Positions 57,890-64,000 of a stretch of 64,000 nucleotides of DNA are shown here, in pieces. Positions within the stretch are counted from its first letter, which is position 1. Every line of letters starts with the position of its first letter. Location of the stretch: NCBI RefSeq assembly GCF_900215535.1, contig NZ_OCND01000001.1, positions 372,001 to 436,000 on the forward strand, read 5' to 3'. The translations under genes and the position numbers were made by a program. This DNA is from Pseudoxanthomonas wuyuanensis. Its GTDB lineage: Bacteria > Pseudomonadota > Gammaproteobacteria > Xanthomonadales > Xanthomonadaceae. Below the pieces are notes generated by a model. It searched no databases and had not been told where the DNA came from. It saw only the letters and a program-made list of their open reading frames with translations.

Positions 57890-57952
57890 TGGGAGCGACG
57901 TAAGTCGCGATGAGGCTTTACCGACAACGCGTCGCGACTTACGTCGCTCCCA
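57890..57952. repeat. REP-like element, perfect 21-bp hairpin
   Basis: TGGGAGCGACGTAAGTCGCGA (57890-57910) and its exact complement (57932-57952) surround 21 bases. It lies between the converging cold-shock and DbpA genes, the usual place of such elements. The arms are identical in type to the copies at 15528 and 52419. Confidence 0.88.
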
Positions 57953-57970
57953 AGCATCACCGGAAGCGCT

Positions 57971-59350
57971 TCAGATCTTGCGCACGCGGAAGCTGCGGCC
58001 CTTGATCTTGCCCGAGCTGAGCCGCTGCAGCGCTTGTGCGGCCTGGGCGCGGGCGATGGCCACATAGGAGCGGGTGGCGAAGATGTTGATCTTGCCGATG
58101 GCGCTGCCGGGCAGGCCGGTGTCGCCGGTCAGCGCGCCCAGGATGTCGCCGGGCCGCAGCTTGTCGGTCTTGCCGGCGTCGATGCGCAGCGTGGCCATTG
58201 CCGCGGCCGGTGCGCTGCGCGCCTTGGGCGCGGCAGCGGCGGCGCGTTGCCAGCGCAGCGGCTGGCCCAGGCGTTCCTCGATCACCGCCGTACGCGGCAG
58301 TTCGCGAGGCGTGCACAGGGTCAGCGCCAGCCCGCTGCGGCCGGCGCGGCCGGTGCGGCCGATGCGGTGCACGTAGGTATCGGCATCGCTGGGCACGTCG
58401 TAGTTGACCACCACCGCCAGGTCTTCGATATCCAGGCCGCGCGCGGCCACGTCGCTGGCGACCAGCACGTTGCAGCTGCGGTTGGAAAACAGCACCAGCA
58501 CTTCCTCGCGGTCGCGCTGTTCCATCTCGCCGTGCAGCGCCAGCGCCGAGAAACCGAAGTGCGCCAGCGAGCCAGCCACCTCGTCGACGTCGCGCCGGGT
58601 ATTGCAGAACACCACGCAGGATTCGGCACGTTGCTCCAACAGCAATCCCGCCAGCGTGGTCTGCTTTCTGGCCGGGTCCACTTCGTAGAAACGCTGTTCG
58701 ATGTCGGCCTGCTGCTGCACGCTGCTTTCGACGGTGACTTCCAGCGCATCGCGCAATGCGCTGCGGCCGATCTCGCGCACGCCCTCGGCGAAGGTGGCCG
58801 AAAACAGCAGGCTCTGCCGATCCTTGGGGACGCGGCCGATGATTTCGCGGATGGCTTCCTCGAAGCCCATGTCCAGCATGCGGTCGGCCTCGTCCAGCAC
58901 CAGCAGCCGCACCCCGCCCAGATGCAGGGCCTTCTTGCGCATCAGCTCCTGGATGCGGCCGGGCGTGCCGACCACCACCTGCGGGTCATGCGCGGCCAGC
59001 GAACTGAGCTGCGGGGCCAGCGGCAGGCCGCCGCACAGGGTCAGCACTTTCAGGTTGGGAATGCCGACCGCCAGCTTGCGGAGCTGCCGCGCCACCTGGT
59101 CGGCCAGTTCGCGGGTCGGGCACAGCACCAGCGCCTGGGTGCGGATCAGCGCCGGGTCCAGCCGGTGCAACAGGCCCAGGCCGAAGGCGGCGGTCTTGCC
59201 GCTGCCGGTGGGGGCCTGCGCGATGACATCGCGGCCGTCCAGGATGGCCGGCAGGCTTTCGGCCTGCACGGGGGTCATGGCGTCGTAGCCAAGGGCTTGC
59301 ACGCCCTGCAACAGCAGCGGCGAAAGGGGCAGGGAGGCGAACTGGTTCAT
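57971..59350 (-). CDS. dbpA: ATP-dependent RNA helicase DbpA
   Basis: This is a 459-residue DEAD-box helicase. Motif Q and motif I are MTPVQAESLPAIL and APTGSGKT; PTREL, GTPGR, DEADRMLDMGF, SATF, HGEMEQRDRE, SDVAARGLDIE and HRIGRTGRAG follow in order. The C-terminal ~75 residues (LRIDAGKTDKLRPGDILGAL...GRSFRVRKI) are the DbpA/CsdA RRM that binds hairpin 92 of 23S rRNA. It assists late assembly of the large ribosomal subunit. The start is MNQFASLPLS at 59350; six codons earlier another ATG is less likely. Confidence 0.96.
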   Translation of the reverse strand: MNQFASLPLSPLLLQGVQALGYDAMTPVQAESLPAILDGRDVIAQAPTGSGKTAAFGLGLLHRLDPALIRTQALVLCPTRELADQVARQLRKLAVGIPNLKVLTLCGGLPLAPQLSSLAAHDPQVVVGTPGRIQELMRKKALHLGGVRLLVLDEADRMLDMGFEEAIREIIGRVPKDRQSLLFSATFAEGVREIGRSALRDALEVTVESSVQQQADIEQRFYEVDPARKQTTLAGLLLEQRAESCVVFCNTRRDVDEVAGSLAHFGFSALALHGEMEQRDREEVLVLFSNRSCNVLVASDVAARGLDIEDLAVVVNYDVPSDADTYVHRIGRTGRAGRSGLALTLCTPRELPRTAVIEERLGQPLRWQRAAAAAPKARSAPAAAMATLRIDAGKTDKLRPGDILGALTGDTGLPGSAIGKINIFATRSYVAIARAQAAQALQRLSSGKIKGRSFRVRKI

Positions 59351-59403
59351 ACGCCATGATCGCAGCAATGCCGCCCGCTGCGTAGGCCCCTGGCGGCCGG
59401 GCC

Positions 59404-59841
59404 TCAGTTGATCTCGGAAAAGTCGCTTTCCGGCAGGGCCAGGAAGGCCCAGAACGGCACATCCTGGCCGGCCCAGGCCTGTACCGCCTCGTCCAGGACG
59501 TCCAGCAGCGTTTCGAAACCGCTTTCGTCGACTTCGCGCAGATCGCCGGCATCCCGGAACAGCAGCGCGTAGCCTTGCGCCGGCAGCCAGCCGAGGTCGC
59601 GCAGGCGGTCCGACAGCGCGTCCCAGTTGCGGCCCGAGCCGCTGGGGAAATCCATCGCCATCGCCATCCGTAGCATCAGCGTGGGTTTGTCGCGGCAGCC
59701 GGCCAGATCGACCCGGCGCACCAGCAGGCCGGCATCGCGACCGGCCGCCGCGATCGGATCCAGATCTTCTTCGGCGACGAAGAACACGCCGGCGCGCTTG
59801 GCATCGTCCAGGCCCAGATCGAAGCCGGTTTCGCTCATCAT
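59404..59841 (-). CDS. barstar-family inhibitor
   Basis: This 145-residue cytoplasmic protein has a barstar fold: VRRVDLAGCRDKPTLMLRM (first strand and helix), FPSGSGRNWDALSDRLRDLGW (the barnase-contact helix with the conserved NWDAL and Asp), and YALLFRDAGDLREVD at the end. It overlaps by 4 bp the stop of the ribonuclease gene upstream, so it is translated with it. It should neutralise that ribonuclease in the cytoplasm. Confidence 0.92.
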   Translation of the reverse strand: MMSETGFDLGLDDAKRAGVFFVAEEDLDPIAAAGRDAGLLVRRVDLAGCRDKPTLMLRMAMAMDFPSGSGRNWDALSDRLRDLGWLPAQGYALLFRDAGDLREVDESGFETLLDVLDEAVQAWAGQDVPFWAFLALPESDFSEIN

Positions 59842-60386
59842 GGGGTTCCTTGTGCCGGCCAGTCGAAGCGCCGGAAACTTTCGTAGTGATCGTCGGTGTA
59901 GTAATAGACCTGCGGCGGTTGGCCGCCGGTGACGATGCGGCGGGCGCCCCTGTGGTTCAGAGCGGGCGTGGCGACGGTGTACTCGCGGTAAAAGCCGCGT
60001 GGCTGCGCCGGCAACCGCCCCTCGCGATTGCCGAAGACGCCGCCGTCCTGGCGGTGCGGGAACGGCCCGCCGCCGGCGATCAGCCGCAACGTGTCGTGCG
60101 CTTCCGCGGGCAGGAAGGCTGAACCGGAGGGTTTGCCGGACTCAGGGGGCCTGGCAGGGACGGGTTCGGGCGATTCCTGCGGCGGCAGCGGCAGCGGCTG
60201 GCTCCGGGTCGCACCGCCGGGCGTTGAGGTCTCGGGTATGGAGACATCGGGCGGGGCCTCCGGATTTTCCGCAATCTGCGAGCGCTGGTGCCAGAACCAA
60301 CCGCCCAGCAGCACCAGCAGCGCAATGACGATCAGCAGCGGCTTGCGGCTTCCCGTTTTTTTACGGCTGCGCGAACGTAACGGCAT
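59838..60386 (-). CDS. membrane-anchored or secreted barnase-type ribonuclease
   Basis: The protein has 182 residues. A basic N-terminus (MPLRSRSRKKTGSRK) precedes a single hydrophobic helix (LLIVIALLVLLGGWFW), then a Pro/Ser-rich linker to about residue 95. The C-terminal domain is the N1/T1 microbial ribonuclease: RLPAQPRGFYREYTVATPAL, HRGARRIVTGG and YYYTDDHYESFRR. Glu135, Arg149/150 and His167 match the barnase catalytic Glu73, Arg87 and His102 in order, with a slightly longer last spacing. It is encoded with its barstar. Whether it is released, anchored or delivered to other cells is not known. Confidence 0.9.
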   Translation of the reverse strand: MPLRSRSRKKTGSRKPLLIVIALLVLLGGWFWHQRSQIAENPEAPPDVSIPETSTPGGATRSQPLPLPPQESPEPVPARPPESGKPSGSAFLPAEAHDTLRLIAGGGPFPHRQDGGVFGNREGRLPAQPRGFYREYTVATPALNHRGARRIVTGGQPPQVYYYTDDHYESFRRFDWPAQGTP

Positions 60387-60396
60387 GGCGGATTCC

Positions 60397-61086
60397 TCAC
60401 TGGCCCAGGTAGCGGCCGCAACCCCGATAGCTGCGTTCGCCGACGGTCAGCGCGATCGCGGCGGGGTAGCTTTGATCGCTCATCCCGTCGCTGCAGGTTT
60501 CGCGCCGAATCCGCAGTTCCACCGCCACGCCATCGCCGGTGCTGCCGCGGTACCCGCCGGCGAACGCCTCGGCGTTGGCGACATCGACGATGCGTTCGCC
60601 GTAGTCCAGTTCGGCATGCAATGCAGGTGCCGCACCGGAGCCGACTTCGATCAGCCAGCCAGGCTCGGTGCCGATGCCGCGGAACGCCAGCCCGCGCGCT
60701 TCGGCCTGTGCCCAGGGCGATGGCAGATCGGCCTGCGTGCATTCGACCGGCGGCTGGCCCTGCAGCGTCAGCGTGGCCTGGCTGCCCTTGCTCCAGAATT
60801 CGTTGCCGCGCTCGTCGGCGTAGCGCGCACCGGAAGCGGAGGGCGCCTGCGGCAGCGTCAGCGCGCTGCCCGGCAGCGACAGCTCGGCCTGTTTGGCGGC
60901 AGCGTCGAAACGCAGGCTCAGGCGCGTCTCGGCGCACTGCCAGTGCGTGGTGTCGGTATTCGCGCCGGCGCCGGCAGTGGCCGCTTGCTCTGCCTGGACC
61001 GCGTTATCGGTAGAAGGTTCGGATTGTTTGGCCTGGCATGCGGTCAGTGCCAGCGCAATGGCGGTGGGAAACCACAGGGATTTCAT
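60397..61086 (-). CDS. lipoprotein with MliC-like and COG3650 domains
   Basis: This 229-residue protein has a lipobox (ALALTAC) and is lipid-anchored. Residues about 45-115 resemble the MliC/PliC lysozyme-inhibitor fold (HWQCAETRLSLRFDAAAKQA...NEFWSKGSQATLTL). Residues about 120-229 match COG3650 (FRGIGTEPGWLIEV, YGERIVDVANAEAF, CSDGMSDQSYPAAIAL, YRGCGRYLG). In related proteins the two are fused. It may protect peptidoglycan by inhibiting lysozyme. The start is the ATG at 61086. It is 10 bp upstream of the ribonuclease gene on the same strand, so the three may form one operon. Confidence 0.9.
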   Translation of the reverse strand: MKSLWFPTAIALALTACQAKQSEPSTDNAVQAEQAATAGAGANTDTTHWQCAETRLSLRFDAAAKQAELSLPGSALTLPQAPSASGARYADERGNEFWSKGSQATLTLQGQPPVECTQADLPSPWAQAEARGLAFRGIGTEPGWLIEVGSGAAPALHAELDYGERIVDVANAEAFAGGYRGSTGDGVAVELRIRRETCSDGMSDQSYPAAIALTVGERSYRGCGRYLGQ

Positions 61087-61306
61087 GCCGGGATCCCGCA
61101 GCGATTGAAGGGGCGCCAGCATAGCGCGCGGCGGGCAAGGGTTTCGTGACGGTGCGGTGCTCTGCCGCGGTCCGCCATGGGTGCGGCAGCCAGGAGGCGG
61201 CCTTCGGACGTTGACATCGCCGCAATGCGGCTGCCGCGTACCATCCGGATGTGTTGTTCCCGCAGGTTGGCTTTGCTGGAGCACGGTCCTTGACGGAGTC
61301 CGCTGC

Positions 61307-62194
61307 ATGAACCGAGTGCTGCAACCGTTCGCATCCACCCGGCCAGCCGCCGCCTGGCCTTTCATCACCGGCTCGCTGCTGGTGGCGCTGGCATGCCTGT
61401 GGCTGTTGCAGTGGACCGCCGCGCCGCGACTGCAGGAAAGCGGCGTATGGATGGGATTGCGCGGCGGCGCCCTGTGCGGGCTGGCCACCGCTATCGGCGC
61501 GCTGCCGGTGCTGGTGGTGCGCAGCATCCCGCAGCGGCTGGCCGACGCGCTGCTGGGTTTCGGTGCCGGCGTGATGCTGGCCGCCTGCGCGTTTTCGTTG
61601 GTGCTGCCCGGGCTGGAGGCGGCCCGGGCGATGGGCCATTCGGCATGGGGCGCCGGCTGGCTGGTCAGCGCCGGGCTGATGCTGGGCGCGCTGGCGCTGT
61701 TGGGGCTGGACAAGACGCTGGTCGACGAGCCGTTGGATGCCCAACGCGCATTGGTGCCATCGCGGCTGGTGGTATTCGTGCTGGCCATCGTGCTGCACAA
61801 CATTCCCGAGGGCATGGCGGTGGGTGTGGCTGCCGGCGGCAGATTGCCTGAGGCTCCCGGCCTGGCGATGGGCATCGCATTGCAGGATCTGCCGGAAGGG
61901 CTGGTGGTGGCGTTGGTGCTGGCCGGCGCCGGCATGGGGCGGGCCAAGGCAGTGTTCATCGGCGTGCTGTCGGGCGTGGTCGAACCGATGGCGGCCGTGC
62001 TCAGCGCGGCGGCGATGACGATCTCCAGCGTGCTGCTGCCGTGGGGCCTTGCCTTTGCCGCCGGCGCCATGTTGATTGCGGTGGCGCACAGCGTGATTCC
62101 CGAATCCGGCCGCCACGGCCACGGCATCATCGCTTCGGCCGGTCTGGCGATCGGTTTCTGCCTGATGATGATGCTGGACACCGCATTGGCCTGA
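61307..62194 (+). CDS. ZIP-family metal transporter
   Basis: This 295-residue protein has about eight membrane helices. The ZIP metal-site helices contain VLHNIPEGMAVGV (HNxPEG) and ALQDLPEGLVVAL (an analogue with QD in place of HN). The His-containing loop normally between helices III and IV is short. ZIP proteins move zinc, iron or manganese into the cytoplasm, and the GufA/ZupT branch is probable. The ATG at 61307 follows GGAGTCCGCTGC; the frame is open 50 codons further upstream, without protein character. Confidence 0.92.
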   Translation: MNRVLQPFASTRPAAAWPFITGSLLVALACLWLLQWTAAPRLQESGVWMGLRGGALCGLATAIGALPVLVVRSIPQRLADALLGFGAGVMLAACAFSLVLPGLEAARAMGHSAWGAGWLVSAGLMLGALALLGLDKTLVDEPLDAQRALVPSRLVVFVLAIVLHNIPEGMAVGVAAGGRLPEAPGLAMGIALQDLPEGLVVALVLAGAGMGRAKAVFIGVLSGVVEPMAAVLSAAAMTISSVLLPWGLAFAAGAMLIAVAHSVIPESGRHGHGIIASAGLAIGFCLMMMLDTALA

Positions 62195-62253
62195 GCGCTT
62201 GACCGGTCCCGCTGGCGCCGGCAGTCTGCGGACTTCGCAGCAGGAGCCGCGCG

Positions 62254-63006
62254 ATGAACCGACCTGTCCGCATCATCGGCAACTACCTTTCGCCTTATGT
62301 GCGCAAGGTGCTGGTGTGCCTGCAATTGAAGGGCATCGATTACGAAATAGATCCGATTGCGCCGTTCGTGGGCGATGAGCGCTTTTCGCAGATCAGCCCG
62401 CTGCGGCGGATACCCGTACTGATCGATGGCGATCTGGCGCTCAACGATTCCAGCGTGATCTGCCAGTACCTGGAAGACCGGCAGCCGCAACCGGCGCTGT
62501 ACCCGGCCGATATCGCCGCCCGCGCCCGCGCGCGCTGGCTGGAGGAATACGCCGATTCGCTGCTGGGCGATGTGATCGTCTGGCGGATGTTCTACCAGGT
62601 GGGCGTCAAGCGGCTGTTGTTCAACGAGGCCACCAACGAGGAGGTGGTGCGCAAGGCGCGCGAGGAAGAGCTGCCGGCGGCGTTGGACTACCTGGAGCCG
62701 CAGATGCCGGAGAGCGGATTCCTGTTCGGCGACGTGTCCATCGCCGATGTCGCCATCGCCTGTTTCCTGCGCAATGCCGCATTCGTGCGCTATCAGATCG
62801 ATGCGCAACGCTGGCCGCACACCGCGCAATGGCTGCAGCGCACGCTGCAGCTGCCTGCGTTCCAGTCCCTGGCCGTATACGAAAACCACATGCTGCGGGT
62901 GCCGGTGCAGCAGCAGCGGCAGGCGCTGGCGGCCATTGGCGCGCCGTTGACCGCCGACACGCTGGGCAATGCCGCACCGCGCCGGGGCGTGATGCGGCTG
63001 GAATGA
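62254..63006 (+). CDS. glutathione S-transferase
   Basis: This 250-residue protein has a thioredoxin-like domain starting VRIIGNYLSPYVRKVLVCLQ (Ser in LSPYVRK). PLRRIPVLIDGDLALNDSS holds the cis-Pro and glutathione Ser, and the helical domain contains FLFGDVSIADVAIACFL. It is about 30 residues longer than usual because of a C-terminal tail (QQQRQALAAIGAPL...). It lies 59 bp behind the ZIP gene on the same strand. Substrate unknown; cytoplasmic. Confidence 0.92.
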   Translation: MNRPVRIIGNYLSPYVRKVLVCLQLKGIDYEIDPIAPFVGDERFSQISPLRRIPVLIDGDLALNDSSVICQYLEDRQPQPALYPADIAARARARWLEEYADSLLGDVIVWRMFYQVGVKRLLFNEATNEEVVRKAREEELPAALDYLEPQMPESGFLFGDVSIADVAIACFLRNAAFVRYQIDAQRWPHTAQWLQRTLQLPAFQSLAVYENHMLRVPVQQQRQALAAIGAPLTADTLGNAAPRRGVMRLE

Positions 63007-63043
63007 ATGCGCGGGGCCGGCGCCTGGCCGGGACGCGCCTGGT

Positions 63044-64000
63044 TCAGCGCGGCGCCACGTCCGTACGCATGACCGGATACAGGTTGTAGCGTTCGTCCCA
63101 GGATCGATGCCGCTGGTAGAAGAACTGCAACCGGGCCGCCGGGTCGCCGGCGAAGGCCTGGTCATCGCGCAACCGCTGTTCGAATGCGGCCTTGACCGCC
63201 GGATCCTCCAGCATCTGGCGCGCGACCTGTTCGGCGACGTAGTCTTCCATGTACTCCTTGGCCTCGAACGCGTTGTTGAACCCGCCCCAGGCCAGCAGCG
63301 AATCCGGCGCCGCCGGCTCCAGCAGCGCCATCGCCAGCCGCGCCTTGGGCTGCGCTATCGGCACGAACAGAGAACCGTTGCCGATATCGCGGCGCTCGCG
63401 CGACCACGCGCCTTCGACGCTCAGGCGCTGGCGGCCTTCCACCGACTGTTTGGCGAAGTCGGTCTTGCTGGCGCGGTAGGTCTCCACCGCGGTACCGGTC
63501 TGTGCAGCGGTTCGGCGGAACTGGATGCCGTGCAGTTTGAGTTTCTCGCCCACCCACGCCGCATGCGCGGCCGGCACGATATAACCGGCGCCCGGAGCGG
63601 TCACGCTGATGGCCGGCTGGATGTCGTCGCGCAACGGTACCTGCCAGATTTGCGGGGTGGTTTCGTCGTAGCGGGTCATCAGCGCGCCGGACACTTCCGA
63701 CGGCGTGCGCGTATAGGCATAGCCGCGGAAATCGATGGTGCGTGCGCGGGGGCTGGCCGCCCAGGTCAGCGGGGCAGGCTGGCCGGCCAGCGCCGCCGCC
63801 GTCGCATCGGCGCTGTGCGCGGCCTGCAGCCAGTGGCCGCCGTTCTGCGCGGTGCGCTCGAGCACCGAGATAATGGTGTTGCGGGTAATCCGCACCCGCA
63901 CCGGGTACTCCTTCCACGAATGCGTTTCCACCAGCATGCCGATGCGGTTGCGCAGCAGGAAATAGCCGTGCGAGAACCGCGGCGGCGGTACGCCATCCTC
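63044..64000 (-). CDS. M14-type exported zinc peptidase, C-terminal part
   Basis: The gene runs off the right edge; the visible 318 residues are the C-terminal part. RNRIGMLVETHSWKEYPVRV holds the conserved late Glu/His segment of the M14 family, followed by a long domain with helices and strands that ends HRSWDERYNLYPVMRTDVAPR. The M14 zinc-binding HxxE would lie upstream, beyond the window, so the call is from the C-terminal fragment only. Large exported M14 peptidases of this type are common in the family. It is transcribed leftward. Confidence 0.75.
   Translation of the reverse strand, partial: EDGVPPPRFSHGYFLLRNRIGMLVETHSWKEYPVRVRITRNTIISVLERTAQNGGHWLQAAHSADATAAALAGQPAPLTWAASPRARTIDFRGYAYTRTPSEVSGALMTRYDETTPQIWQVPLRDDIQPAISVTAPGAGYIVPAAHAAWVGEKLKLHGIQFRRTAAQTGTAVETYRASKTDFAKQSVEGRQRLSVEGAWSRERRDIGNGSLFVPIAQPKARLAMALLEPAAPDSLLAWGGFNNAFEAKEYMEDYVAEQVARQMLEDPAVKAAFEQRLRDDQAFAGDPAARLQFFYQRHRSWDERYNLYPVMRTDVAPR

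Noticed and set aside
60397-63165. A single 922-codon open frame on the minus strand
   Set aside because: Only the last 229 codons (from 61086) have protein character and a lipoprotein signal. The rest runs antisense to the ZIP and glutathione transferase genes and is a high-GC shadow.

Overview
The window is a high-GC, densely coded stretch of a gammaproteobacterial chromosome. The small Lys-rich proteins, the DUF6164 and DUF2058 proteins, the DbpA and YaeQ homologues, many secreted or Tat-exported hydrolases, and short intergenic hairpins of the type GTGGGAGCGACGTNAGTCGCGAC all point to the Lysobacteraceae/Xanthomonadaceae (Pseudoxanthomonas, Lysobacter or Stenotrophomonas-like). The genus cannot be fixed from sequence alone. 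No rRNA, tRNA, CRISPR array, complete prophage or transposase gene was seen.

Layout. 1-9 kb: a GAP-family membrane protein, three exported proteins of unknown function, an orphan Pvc16/DUF4255 protein, a GlxA-type regulator divergent from a cupin and a metallo-hydrolase, an AraC-VOC pair and a DUF5694 protein. 9-19 kb: DUF1579, a methyltransferase, an M14 peptidase, a DksA-type zinc finger, DUF885 and M13 peptidases, and a MarR-GNAT fusion. 19-20 kb: a tandem array of about 187-bp repeats, followed by a TTG-started 50-residue protein. 20-36 kb: DUF2058, a Gln/Arg-rich exported protein, a YbaK deacylase, a TolA-C-like protein, a peptidoglycan amidase, NnrU, a class V aminotransferase, a glutathione transferase, ThpR, a TPR/transglutaminase-like protein, PhnA/YjdM, a secreted PHB-depolymerase-like esterase, DUF2383 and a membrane protein with a degenerate Mrr-like domain.

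36-41 kb holds the most interesting locus. After a GDSL/SGNH hydrolase comes a GNAT acetyltransferase, then a split borosin-type alpha-N-methyltransferase (tetrapyrrole-methylase fold), then a 90-residue precursor-like peptide with a borosin-binding-domain-like leader and a short hydrophobic segment followed by an acidic Pro-rich tail, then an exported TPR-GGDEF protein. I read this as a RiPP (backbone N-methylated peptide) gene set of the split, SonM/SonA-like kind. The acetyltransferase and the c-di-GMP enzyme are candidate tailoring and signalling partners.

41-64 kb: DUF998, RidA, two HI0933-type flavoproteins, a serine hydrolase, an FKBP lipoprotein, a five-gene ArsR plus four SRPBCC operon with twin operators, TrhO, SelO behind a small inverted-repeat element, glutathione transferases, an LLM oxidoreductase, a type B carboxylesterase, YaeQ, a cold-shock protein, DbpA, a barnase/barstar pair, a MliC-like lipoprotein, a ZIP transporter, and an M14-type peptidase cut by the right edge.
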